NCBI GenBank assembly: GCA_916700875.1
Contig: CAKAKS010000066.1
Coordinates: 5,311,742-5,375,741, forward strand
Direction: 5' to 3'
DNA length: 64,000 bases
DNA from: Sebastes aleutianus
Taxonomy: Eukaryota > Chordata > Actinopteri > Perciformes > Sebastidae
The notes under the pieces were generated by a model, which did not search any database, was not told the origin of the DNA, and was given only the letters and a program-made list of their open reading frames with translations. Shown in pieces: positions 26,690 through 37,056 of the stretch. Position numbers and translations under genes: made by a program. Numbering within the stretch: position 1 is the stretch's first letter; every line of letters begins with the position of its first letter.

Positions 26690-27440
26690 TTGTTAAAAGA
26701 AGCCTTTTCTACATGTTTCTGAGATAAGTCTGTAAAGATTGCTTCAAAATAAAGTGAAAAGATTTAAAATTAATAGATTTTCTTTTCTTTCTTTCTTACT
26801 TTTATGTCATTTTAAGACAGCAAATTAAGAACCTTATGTACTACAATGGGTGTGAAATGGCCATTTTAGACCGCAGACAAGTGGCATTAGCCTCCATGTC
26901 TGAAAAAAAATCAATAACAAGTGCAGTGATTCACCCAACCACTGCATTTCAGCTGCTCCATACCCTTAAAACACTAAAACACCCCCCTGTGAGCCCTCAG
27001 CCCATCTCTCCTCTATTTATTGTAAATAACTGTTCAACTGTTAAAACGGAGCGTTTCAGACAGTGGGTAAATACAGGCATATTCAGGTTGACAGTATGAG
27101 GAAAATAAAGTTGTTTTTTTAACATTATAGCATGTCAAAATATGTTCTAGTAGAATCACAAAATATGTATGAACCTGAAAATGAGCATGATATGGGACCT
27201 TTAAGGCGGCAAATTAAGAGCCTTATATACTACAATGGGTGTGAAATGGACATTTTAGGCTGAATGTACACCGCAGACAAGTGGCATTAGCCTCCATGTC
27301 TGAAAAAAAATCAATAACAAGTGCAGTGATTCACCCAACCACTGCATTTCAGCTGCTCCATACCCTTAAAACCCTAAAACACCCCCCTGTGTGCCCTCAG
27401 CCCATCTCTCCTCTCTATTCATGGTAAATAACTGTTCAAA
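26690..27440. repeat. Direct duplication upstream of claudin-5
   Basis: The block 26814-27030 (CAAATTAAGAACCTTATGTA through CCCATCTCTCCTCT) is repeated at 27207-27420 with few differences. Between them is the tail of a TTAA-type element (27041-27204, ending ATATGGGACCTTTAA). A third copy of the block, including its left flank from about 26690, occurs downstream of the claudin gene at 28770-29042. Confidence 0.8.
27041..27204. mobile_element. Truncated TTAA-type MITE ('GGTCCCATAT' family)
   Basis: The right half, from AAAACGGAGCGTTTCAGACAG to ATATGGGACCTTTAA, matches 35763-35925 of the full copy at 35418-35925. The left half is missing. Confidence 0.7.
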
Positions 27441-27838
27441 CGCACAAAGCGCTCTGGACCGCTTTATTCAGCCTCACAAACTTTCCTGCGTTCTGATTGG
27501 TCCGCTGAGGATGCGGCGGCTTCTGATTGGATGAAAAGTTTCTCCTCTAAAGTCCAATACACCCCCAACCCACCCTGCAGATATTCGTGGTCCGGTTGCT
27601 ACTGACTGTGATTCCAGTTGTTTTCACATCCTCTCACTAAACAAAGAGACTCGGTAGCTGCTGCTTGGGCTCTTAACACATCTCCTGGTAAATGTGGCGA
27701 GTGATGCGCAACTAATTGACGCTCCTGAACATCGAGGCAAGAGATAAAGAGCAGAAATACACCTTGCTCTCAAGAAGATCAATTAGTGGAGAGTTTGAAA
27801 AAGTTTCAGACGGACTTAAAGAGCGTTAAAGAGTGAAA

Positions 27839-28489
27839 ATGGTGTCAGCCGGACTGGAGATTTTGGGACTATCCTTGTGCGTAATTGGCTCTCTTTTGGT
27901 GATGGTTTCGTGCGGGCTGCCCATGTGGAAGGTGACTGCTTTCATCGAGGCCAACATCGTGGTGGCTCAGACCATCTGGGACGGCTTGTGGATGTCCTGT
28001 GTGGTGCAGAGCACCGGGCAGATGCAGTGCAAGGTGCACGACTCGGTGCTCGCCTTGGGCCACGACCTGCAGGCGGCCAGAGCGCTCACCATCATCTCCT
28101 CGGTGATGGGCGTGCTGGGGCTCATGGTGACGATCGCCGGGGCGCAGTGCACCAACTGTATCCGAGCAGAGTACGTCAAAGCTCGGGTGGTGAACGCAGG
28201 AGGAGTCGTGTACATCATTAGTGGTATTTTCGTGTTAGTGCCTCTCTGCTGGATGGCCAACAGCATCATCTCAGACTTTTACAACCCGCAGGTGCCCGGG
28301 TCCAAGAAGAGGGAGATCGGCGCTGCGCTGTACATCGGCTGGGCGGCCTCGGCGCTGCTGCTGATCGGAGGCTCAATGCTCTGCTGCTCCTGTCCGGCAA
28401 GCAGCAACTCTGGATACTCGGTGAAATACGCACCGACCAAGAGAGCCACGCCGAACGGAGGGGACTATGATAAGAGGAATTATGTGTAG
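27839..28489 (+). CDS. cldn5: Claudin-5, single exon, complete
   Basis: An intronless frame of 216 aa (human claudin-5 is 218). The ATG at 27839 is chosen over an in-frame GTG six bases earlier; it gives MVSAGLEILG with A at -3. Four hydrophobic segments fit the claudin fold. The first extracellular loop holds the family signature: W30, G49-L50-W51, C54 and C64. The tail ends KRNYV, with the C-terminal YV that binds PDZ domains of ZO proteins. WMSCVVQSTG, MQCKV, DSVLAL and ALYIGWA are typical of claudin-5. Claudin-5 seals endothelial tight junctions, notably at the blood-brain barrier. It lies downstream of cdc45 in the same orientation, as in the mammalian 22q11-type locus. Which teleost paralogue (5a or 5b) it is cannot be decided here. 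The 3' UTR end is unclear because candidate poly(A) signals at 28838, 29942 and 30283 lie in duplicated or repeat-rich sequence. Confidence 0.95.
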   Translation: MVSAGLEILGLSLCVIGSLLVMVSCGLPMWKVTAFIEANIVVAQTIWDGLWMSCVVQSTGQMQCKVHDSVLALGHDLQAARALTIISSVMGVLGLMVTIAGAQCTNCIRAEYVKARVVNAGGVVYIISGIFVLVPLCWMANSIISDFYNPQVPGSKKREIGAALYIGWAASALLLIGGSMLCCSCPASSNSGYSVKYAPTKRATPNGGDYDKRNYV

Positions 28490-28765
28490 TGGCTCATTGC
28501 AGCAGGTGGTGCGTAAAAAGTGACCTGCAGCTTTTTGAAAAACTGTTTTTTTTTCATGGACGTTATCATTGCACCTGCATTTTTTTTTTTGTGTTTTTAT
28601 TTTAAGAAATCTGAACTTTGAAAAATCAATGGAAGCACATCTGCTGTTTTTACCCTTCAATATGCTCGGACCACAAATTCACAAATCAAAACTGTTTTTT
28701 TCCATGGACGTTATCTTTGCACCTGCAGTTTTTTTTTTTGTGTTTTTTTAAAGAAATCTGAACTA
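28490..28765 (+). other. Claudin-5 3' UTR with an internal repeat
   Basis: The segment CATGGACGTTATCATTGCACC with a T-rich run and AAGAAATCTGAACT occurs at 28555-28620 and again at 28692-28765, so part of the UTR is repeated in tandem. A third copy follows at 29140-29186. Confidence 0.7.
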
Positions 28766-28769
28766 AATT

Positions 28770-29930
28770 ATTCCTTATTATCAAAGGAAGCCTTACTTTT
28801 ACATATTTCCGAGATAAATCTGTAAAGACTGCCTCAAAATAAAGTGAATAGCTTACTCTTAAAATGTTTTTTTTTTCTTTCTTCTATGTCATTTTAAGAC
28901 AGCAAATTAAGAGCCTTACATACTACAATGGGTGTGAAATGGCCATTTTAGGCTGAATATATACCGCAGACAAGTGGCATTAGCCTCCATGTCTGAAAAA
29001 AATCAATAACAAGTGCAGTTATTCACCCAACCACTGCATTTCACGGAGGGGACTATGACAAGAGGAATTTTGTGTAGCTTATGTGGCTCATAGCAGGTGG
29101 TGCGTAAAAGGTGACCTGCAGCTTTTTGAAAAACAGTTTTTTTTCCATGGACGTTATCTTTGCACCTGCAGTTTTTTTTTTTTTTTAAAGGGACTGTTTG
29201 TAACTTTCAGAATGTCTTGTTAACAGCGACACCTGTGGCCGTTAAGTCAACGAAAGTCAGCGTCGGACTCGCGCTTTCTCGCTCTACATAGACATGAACG
29301 AGCATCGCTCAAAACAGTGAGGCGACACACGTCAGCTAAAACCACAATATCACTCTATATTTTAGCTGCTTGGCAGTAATGTTAGCTGACCAGACGAAGG
29401 TCTCTCCATGAATCAATGCTGATCCTAGTATTGGCTTTAACCGCTTCAGCCTCCCGACTGCGGTCAAAGGGAACAGGGGAGACACCGGCACCCGGTCAGA
29501 GACGATAGCGTTTCTCGCTGCGGAGCCCCGTCACTTCACAAGACACGGGAAACCTCTGTTGGTCTGGAGGAGCTGCAGCATTTATTTCTACACAAACATC
29601 CACCGTACATTCACTAGATATTCTCAGAGCTAAACTAACTCTTCTGCAGTGTGTAGTGAGCGCGCATGCACGTGAGGTGGAGCGAGAACAAGCACGCTGT
29701 GTGAGTGAAGGCAAGCAGAGGAGCGGTCTGAACAGCGTAGCCACACGCGAGCGCGCATATGCGAGCACGCATGGGATCCCGACCCGGTAGATTCATACGT
29801 GTAAAAAGTTACAAACAGTCCCTTTAAAGAAATCTGAACTTTGAAAAATCAATGGAAGCACATCTGCTGTTTTTTACACTGGCCCTTCAATGTGCTCGGA
29901 CCACAAATTCACAAATCCTTTTTTGTATCT
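28770..29930 (+). pseudogene. Gutted tandem copy of the claudin-5 locus
   Basis: 28770-29042 copies the claudin upstream block (26690-26950). At ~29042 it joins directly to a copy of the claudin 3' end: 29043-29075 still reads as GGDYDKRNFV and a stop, differing from the parent GGDYDKRNYV by Y to F. It is followed by a copy of the 3' UTR up to 29930, which is split by a TTAA-type element (29185-29827). Promoter, start codon and some 200 codons are missing, so this is a non-coding relic. It cannot make a claudin. Confidence 0.8.
29185..29827. mobile_element. TTAA-flanked MITE, 'AGGGACTG' family copy 1
   Basis: Ends TTAAAGGGACTGTTTGTAAC and the inverted GTTACAAACAGTCCCTTTAA. It is inserted in the duplicated claudin 3' UTR. 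The parallel UTR copy at ~28750 shows the empty site (TTTTTAAAGAAATC), which proves a TTAA target duplication. No transposase frame. Confidence 0.9.
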
Positions 29931-31913
29931 ACAGGAGATTAAATAAAAGACTATCAACTACAAGAGGTAGCTCACGACAAAAAGGAGTATCTTTGTTATA
30001 GGTACCTGCTTTTGTAAGTCTTTGAAAATGATTAGTATTTTGAATTGTTTACTGTTTTAACTGCAAAGTTTTCTAGAGGAACTCTTGCCATACACTGTTC
30101 TTTTTTGCCTTGATGTGCATTGTCAGCACAAACTTGTACAGTAACTTGAGAATGATTGCACTCCCACACATACAAAGACCCATTTCCTTTAGTGGAACTA
30201 CGCCGACATGTTGAGGACTCCAACAATGTCTGATAGCAATAAAGAGCGAAGAAGAAGAAAAGTGTACACATGTTAAAGCTCCAATAAATCTCGGACAGGC
30301 TTTTGTGTTTGTTCAGGAGTTGATGGCGGAGACTTTGAAGTCTAATTTTGGACCTGCAGGTTCCGGAGAGTCTGGCATCTGTAGGTCACAACATGAAATG
30401 TTACAGTCCGTTATTCAGCTGCACTGAACACCTGCAACGTGTTTTGCGTCATTTTGTCACTGCAGGAAGTCTTTTTTCTTTTCAACAAATTTGTTTGTTG
30501 ATGGTTGATGTAATGATTCATTATTCGTGTATATGAAGATGCAATATTGTGTCATTTTTATTAAGATTAAACTGAATATATTGTCTGAAATCTTCAGTTA
30601 AAGTGTGTTCTTAAACAAAAACAAACAGAGTTGTGCATGGTGCATGTGTGCAGAGGCAGGAGTGTGCGTAATGCGTAATGCATGCCGTTCCCACCGTGGA
30701 TCCATAAACCCCCACGGCGGGAGAAAGTATTTTGGTTAGCCATAGAAATCCAGATGACAATGCCCATTCAGCTAGAGTGGGGCTCTGCTGTTCAACTCAC
30801 AATACTCCACAACCCCCACCACCACCACCACCACCACCCTCACCCTCTTTCAGGCCACCCCCACCCCTCCTCGTCCGCAGTCAATGAAAGGCGTCCAAAT
30901 TGGAGCTGTGGAGAAAGTTGCTGGAATCGTCTTCCCGCAAGTCACTCCATTCATCCGCCGTCACAACCCCATCTCCCTCCATCAGGGCGGTGCTAAGATA
31001 GATGGGCTCCACCACAAAAGATTACACACCATCACTTTGAAGCAATTAGTTTATCCACAGCTGCTTCATGGGCACCACATTTACACTGCATGGGGATGAT
31101 TTACAATATTGTGATAAAGGTAATAAATATACAGGATTGAACATGAGCAGAACAACAATAGAAAATCACAAGTCTACGAGTAACAGTCCTCTGAGTTAAC
31201 TGTGACTGGATTACAAAAGCTTATCCATACTTGTTGTGCTGCTCACTTAAGGATCTTAGCAGGTCATATGCCCTCTTAAAAGTTGAAATTATGGCCACGC
31301 ACGGAAGTCTGAATACAGTCAGGGGAGTGTGTGACTTGTGCGCTCCACAAGAGAACCTCTAATAAAATCTATAATGTGTATTCTACTGTAGGCTCATTGT
31401 GTTGTTTACTACAGAATATCCTCATCATTCACAACAAATACTCAACGTCCAGTTATTTTACACCTGACTAGCTACACATAGAACACAATATTGATATAGG
31501 ATTGGATACAAACACTTTCCAAAGCTTTCAACCATATCACACATCTTCATCAGTGGATGGAGTTTGCTCAGTTGCCATGGAGATGAATCTGTCATGATTT
31601 CACCCACAGCACTTTCAGGACTTCTCATTGTGTTTTGGCCTAATAGTTAAACATGATGGTTCCTTCTTGACCTTGGATATAAAACAATCTCAACTCAAGG
31701 ACCACTTGCAAGCTTGTTTGTAGTTGTGAATTTCAAATGAGCAAACTCCATGTGCTGATAGCCATGGGATTTTGGATGAAATGTCTGGAAAAAAGGGTAA
31801 CAAGTGTGGCTTGAGTTGGGTTTGTTTTGTCAAATTATATTAAAATCATAATCATATTTCACATTTCCAAGGTCAAGAATGATTTTTCATGTAGAGCTGA
31901 AACAGTTAGTCGA
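29931..31913. other. Intergenic, low repeat content
   Basis: No gene recognised. 30640-31000 is less AT-rich and contains an ACC array (30817-30838). 31120-31900 is ordinary AT-rich sequence. Confidence 0.5.
30817..30838. repeat. (ACC)n microsatellite
   Basis: About seven ACC units; produces a poly-His chance frame. Confidence 0.85.
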
Positions 31914-32585
31914 TTAAAGGGACTATTTGTAACTTTCAGAAATGCTTGTTAACAGCGACACCTTTGGCCGTTAAGTCAACGAAAATCAGCGTCGGGCTCG
32001 CGCTTGCTCGCTCTAAATATACCTCAACGAGCATCGCTCAAAACAGTGAGGCGACAGATGTCAGCTAAAACCACAATATCACTCTATATTTCACCTGCTT
32101 GGCAGTAATGTTAGCTGACCAGACGAAGGTCTCCATGAATCAATGCTGGCTTTTTCCTGCCTCAGGCTGAGGCAGGAAAAGCGGGTCGGTGCCGGGACTG
32201 AGCAGGAAGAGAAACGCTACCAAATCCGACCGGGTGCCGCTGATAACGTTACTCGCTGCGGAGCTCCGTCACTTCACAAGACACGGGAAACCTCTGTTGG
32301 GCTGGAGGAGCTGCAGCATTTATTTCTGCACAAACGTCCACTGCAAATTCACTAGATATTCTCAGAGCTACGAAGTCTTCTGCAGTGTGGAGTGAGCGCG
32401 CGTTCACGTCTAGAGGTGGAGCGAGCAGAGCGAGAACGCGTGCTCACTCCACACTGCAGTGTGAGTGAAGGCAAGCAGGCAGCGGAGGAGAGGCTCCGGC
32501 CACATGCGAGCGTGCATATGCGAGCGCGCATGTGTCCCGACCCGGTACATTTATACGCTTAAAAAGTTACAAACAGTCCCTTTAA
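31914..32585. mobile_element. TTAA-flanked MITE, 'AGGGACTG' family copy 2
   Basis: Same ends as copy 1. It has landed inside a dispersed element: the flanks GAAACAGTTAGTCGATTAA and, beyond another short TTAAAGGTAGGG element (about 32582-32762), TTAATCAGTTAGTTGATC belong to the 'ATTAACTA' repeat best seen at 37733. This is a nested insertion. Confidence 0.88.
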
Positions 32586-33073
32586 AGGTAGGGTTGGTAA
32601 AGAGTTTAGAAATATTTTTTTGTTATATTAGTTGAAATTCTCATTACATCCCGAAAGCAATCAATAAATCAAACGCTCTGACAAAAAAAGGAATACAAAT
32701 CTGGTATCTGTGGCTGTCACAGAACTGTAATAAGCCCGTCCAATCATTTCATTCTGCCCTGCCATTAATCAGTTAGTTGATCAACAAAAAATGAATCGCC
32801 AACTATTTTAATAATCGTCATTTTATAGATAAAAAAATGGCAGATATTCACTGATTCCAGCTTCTCAAATATTAATATTTGCTGGTTTATAAGTCTTCTT
32901 TGATATTGAGCTGAATATCTTTGGGCTGTTTTTTTTCTTTGTGACTGTTGCTTCAGCAAAATAATTTGATTATGTTAACATCTGAAGTGAGTAAACAAAT
33001 AATTGATTATCTGATAAAATAATTGACAGAATAATTGGTAATGAACATAATTATTACTTGTACACTTTGATGC

Positions 33074-33728
33074 TTAAAGGGACTGTTTGTAACTTTCAGA
33101 ATTGCTTGTTAACAGCGACACCTGTGGCCGTTAAGTCAACGAAAGTCAGCGTCGGGCTCGCGCTTGCTCGCTCTAAATAGACTTGAACGAGCATCGCTCT
33201 AAACAATCAGGCGACACACGTCAGCTAAAACCACAATATCACTCTATATTTAACCTGCTTGGCAGCAATGTTAGCTGACCAGACGAAGGTCTCTCATGAA
33301 TCACTGCTGATCCTAGTGTTGGCTTTTCCTGCTTCAGCAAAAGCAGGTCGGTGCCGGGGCTGAAGCAGGAAGAGAAACATTATCGTCTCCCGACTGCGCC
33401 CGCAGGGAGACACCGGCACCCGGTCAGAGACGATAACGTTTCTCGCTGCGGAGCCCCGTCACTTCACAAGACACGGGAAACCTCTGTTGGTCTGGAGGAG
33501 CTGCAGCAGTTATTTCTGCACAAACGTGTATATTCACTAGATATTCTCAGAGCTAAACTAACTCTTCTGCAGTGTGGAGTGAGTGAAGGCAAACAGGCAG
33601 AGGAGCAGAGACTTCAGCCACACGCGAGCGAGCATATGCGAGATATGCGAGCGCGCATATGCGAGCGCGCGCATGTGTCCCGACCCGGTACATTTATACG
33701 CTTAAAAAGTTACAAACAGTCCCTTTAA
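33074..33728. mobile_element. TTAA-flanked MITE, 'AGGGACTG' family copy 3
   Basis: Same ends and interior as copies 1 and 2 with TTAA on both sides. Its interior holds a CpG-rich stretch with GAGACGATAACGTTTCTCGC. Confidence 0.9.
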
Positions 33729-33774
33729 AACAAAATTACAATGAATTTAATGAACTTACTGTCACACATGGGGA

Positions 33775-34011
33775 TTTTCAAAACCATATAGATATTGTAT
33801 ATTTGTGACATCATAAATGGAAAGAAGTCCTAACGGCTTGTTTCAAACGCACAATTTCTGAAAACTGTGTGTATTTCTCCGTATTTTGGTGTGTATTTCT
33901 CCGTATATTGAGCATTTTTTATATTTTAACAGTATTTATAAAGCACTTAAACCTGCTTTATAATATAAAAGACATGAAAATCTCACTTTTTTTACAAAAT
34001 GGGACCTTTAA
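33775..34011 (-). mobile_element. Truncated 'GGTCCCATAT' MITE, reversed
   Basis: The reverse complement of the left half of the element at 35418-35925, ending GGGACCTTTAA. The other half is missing. Confidence 0.75.
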
Positions 34012-34119
34012 GCCTTTAAGCCCGTTTTAAACGGACAGTTTATATCAAACCGTTAAGTATTTCCAACGGGCGAATTTGTTTAAGAAACTGTAACACTCAG
34101 GCAGCCATTTTGGATCCTG

Positions 34120-34331
34120 TATGGAATGGTGTTCGGCGGGTCCGCCCGTCCTGACCGTTGAGCCGTAATGGCGTCAGTGGCGCAGCCGTTGGTGATGAAA
34201 ATCATCAGGGACTGGACGAGGAGGGCGGAGCGGACTCTCTCACGGGGAACGGTTTCCGGGTTTCCCTTCCTGGGCTGGGACAGCGGCAAGAAGCTCCCCG
34301 TTGATTAACAATAAGTCAAAGTTACACTCAG
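34120..34331 (+). promoter_or_regulatory. CpG-rich candidate first exon/promoter with short ORF
   Basis: A CpG-rich stretch in otherwise AT-rich DNA, ending in a perfect donor TCAG|GTAAGG (34328-34337). It contains an ATG (34168) in good context (G at -3, G at +4) opening a 46-codon frame to TAA 34306-34308. Such composition plus a strong donor suggests a housekeeping first exon. The next gene with a suitable acceptor is the septin, whose first coding exon has an AG acceptor just 5' of 43118, so this may be its 5' UTR exon, with the short frame as an upstream ORF. The protein of the short frame was not recognised. Without transcript data this remains inference. Confidence 0.4.
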
Positions 34332-34830
34332 GTAAGGCACTACTTAGTTGTTTGTTGTTTGTTTGTTTTACTGTTTGAATGAGACGGAGGAAGAAGGAGG
34401 AAGAAGACTCACCGGAGTGACGGTTGAAGTCTCGAGCTGGCAACATGACACCAACCGCCGTAACAACTGTTTCTAACTAAAGTCTGATAAACGTTGTCAA
34501 AGTTTCAGAGCTGTGTTACACTCAAAACTCGGTTTATAAAGCGAGTTTTTAAAGGATTAGTATTTAAGTTTACTTTATCACAGTTTAAGGAGTATTTAAG
34601 TGCGTAGGTATAGATTATAAAGTCATTGTCCCAGTTGATGTTTGGTAAACTCAGACTGGGTGTGGTGGACATCCAAATGTTTCAGACAGACACACACAGA
34701 GAGAGAGAGAGGCCTTCACACACGTTTCAATCTCCCTCATCCACTGACTGAAGCACTGATTTATACATTATTTCACATAAATGTCCAAGTAAATATTTCC
34801 TCCTCTTCAAATGTTCACAACAATGATGAT

Positions 34831-35018
34831 AGCCCTTTTATTTTGAGTGCTTTTAACCTCCTTTACTGTCCCTTTGTCTTAGTTCATACTTGATAACTGC
34901 AGGGAAACTACTCTTCAGTGGGCTTTCATATTCCTAAATCAGTACCATATAAAAAATCTGCATCAGACGTGCCATTCTAAGTATCGACTTCCACAAATTT
35001 CCTGTAAATCCCTCTTGT
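34831..35018 (+). repeat. Direct duplication, copy 1
   Basis: AGCCCTTTTATTTTGA through CCTGTAAATCCCTC is repeated at 36072-36270 with few differences. This copy is interrupted at its right end by a TTAA-type element. Confidence 0.85.
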
Positions 35019-35390
35019 TTAAAGGGACTGTTTGTAAGAATCAGAAATGCTTGTTAACAGCGACACCTGTGGCCGTTAACTCAACGAAAGTCAGCGTCGG
35101 GCTCGCGCTTGTGCTCGCTCTATATAGACATGAACGAGCATCGCTCAAAACAGTGAGGCGACACACGTCATTTAAAACCACAAAATCACTCTATATTTCA
35201 CCTGCTTGGCAGTAATGTTAGCTAACCAGACGAAGGTCTCGCCATGAATCACTGCTGATCCTAGTGTTGGCTTTTCCTGCCTCAGCCTCCCGACCGCGGT
35301 CGGAGGGAACAGGGAAGACACTGGCACCCGGTCGGAGATGATAACGTTTCTCGCTGCGGAGCCCCGTCACTTCACAAGACACGGGAAACC
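35019..35390. mobile_element. TTAA-type MITE 'AGGGACTG' family, 3'-truncated copy 4
   Basis: The left end TTAAAGGGACTGTTTGTAA and about 370 bp match copies 1-3, then it breaks off after CACGGGAAACC. The duplicated flank at 36261-36270 (CCTCGTTTAA) shows the empty target. Confidence 0.85.
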
Positions 35391-35417
35391 TTAAGCACAA
35401 GTACCTCAAAATTGTAC

Positions 35418-35925
35418 TTAAAGGTCCCATATTGTAAAAAGTGAGATTTTTATGTCTTTTATATTATAAAGCAGGTTTAAGTGCTTTATAAATACTGTTA
35501 AACTATCAAAATGCTCAATATACAGAGAAATACACACACAATCCGTATTCAGAAGTTGTGTGTTTGAAACAAGCCGTCAGGATTTCTGTCCATTGGTGAT
35601 GTCACAAATATCCAATATTTAGACCATTACACGGTTTTAAACGTAAACATTCTAAATGTGTCCCAGTTTATTTCCTGTTAGCAGTGTATGTGAATGACAT
35701 CAGCTGACAGGAAGTAAACATGGACCCAAACTGTTGCCTAGCAACGCAATTCCGTTGAAATGCACTAAAACGGAGCGTTTCAAACAGGGTAAATAAAGGT
35801 ATATTCAGGCAGACAGTATGAGGAAAATTAAGTTTTTTTTTAACATTACAGCGTATAAACATGTTCTAGTAGAAACACAAAATACAAGTATGAACCTGAA
35901 AATGTGCATGATATGGGACCTTTAA
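35418..35925. mobile_element. TTAA-flanked MITE, 'GGTCCCATAT' family, full copy
   Basis: A 508-bp element with ends TTAAAGGTCCCATAT and ATATGGGACCTTTAA and no coding capacity. Partial copies lie at 27041-27204 and 33775-34011. Confidence 0.85.
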
Positions 35926-35929
35926 ATCA

Positions 35930-36060
35930 TAAACTTCTAGGGACTTTTACTTTGGAAAATATCTAAATTGATAAAGTGAAAATGTTTGATTTTCAGCATG
36001 TATGTAGTCAGAGATGTCCTGAAGTCAAATATATAAGTCATTGTCAGGCATTATTAATTT
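35930..36060 (+). repeat. Inverted partner of 25470-25596
   Basis: Near-identical to the reverse complement of 25470-25596 (AACTTCTAGGGAC, GTTTGATTTTCAGCATGTAT, AGAGATGTCCTGAAGTC). Confidence 0.75.
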
Positions 36061-36071
36061 GTATTATATTC

Positions 36072-36270
36072 AGCCCTTTTATTTTGAAAACACTCAGTGC
36101 TTTTGACCTCCTTTACTGTCCCTTTGTCCCAGTTCATACTTGATAACTGCAGGGAAACTACACTCCAGTGGGCCTTCATATTCCTAAATCAGTACCATAT
36201 AAAAATCAGCATTAGACGTGCCATTCAAAGCATCGACTTCCACAAAATTTCCTGTAAATCCCTCGTTTAA
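36072..36270 (+). repeat. Direct duplication, copy 2 (empty site)
   Basis: Second copy of 34831-35018. It has no element insertion at the TTAA (36267-36270) and continues uninterrupted into CATTCCTGAAC. Confidence 0.85.
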
Positions 36271-37048
36271 CATTCCTGAACTCTGAAATCGCTTTCTAAC
36301 ATCTGATTTATCCTTGACCTTTTGATTGTAAAGGCACATTTTTTGCCAAATAAATTCAGTGTTTAGACAACTATACAATAACAGCGGGAAACAATAACAT
36401 ATTCGCATTATGTGTCTGTCTAAGATGTGGCTGAGGGCCACTATTGAAGAATTATCATCCATCTTTGCTTGTGTTTTTGGCCTAGTGAAAACATGCATAT
36501 TTCACTTCCTGTCTTGCGTAATGGTGAACACTATGGGTATGATGGCAGTCTGTGAGAGCTGTAATCTCGGGCTGGCAGCTGCCTTTTAATTCAGAAACAT
36601 TTTAGCTTTTTACCCAGCTGGACACAGATCAGTTTTCTATCAGACGCACAACATCTCTTAGTACTGAAAGATGTCTCAGGCCTCGGAAACAGCACCTTCA
36701 CCGCTCTCTGACCTTTCCCCTTCCTGCGACCTTATCTCACAATCGCTGGCCGGCACAGGAGCGTCAGGGAAGACATCTGTCTCACACTATAAACTACAAG
36801 GGCATGTTTCCTCCCCTTTTATACTGTGGTGTGAATGGAAAAACAAAGCTTGATTCACATTGACAGACCCAAGTGGACCTGAACTATTGTGGCAGAGGTT
36901 TGAATGATGGTGTTACACAGCAGGACACCTTTGTTCACTAGAAACACCGGGTGAAGAAACGCACATTCGAAATAACTTTGATCCCTACAAGTACCAGATT
37001 TATTCTGATAACATTGTCATGTTTGACATTTGACTTACTTTACTGTAT
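36271..37048. other. Intergenic, nothing recognised
   Basis: An open frame at 36671-36853 begins MSQ, as the septin does, but it has no donor continuing it and no conserved motif, so I do not call it a gene. Confidence 0.5.
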
Positions 37049-37056
37049 GCTGTCAG

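Noticed and set aside
27877..28269. Frames of 114 and 100 codons overlapping claudin-5
   Set aside because: Shadow frames of the GC-rich claudin coding sequence.
32143..33728. Frames of 68-125 codons sharing the peptide HKTRETSVGLEELQ
   Set aside because: The shared peptide comes from the interior of the repeated 'AGGGACTG' element; no transposase motif is visible, so it is copied non-coding DNA.
36671..36853. Frame beginning MSQASE, resembling the septin start MSQSGE
   Set aside because: Only three residues in common, no splice donor joining it to septin exon 2, and no conserved motif.
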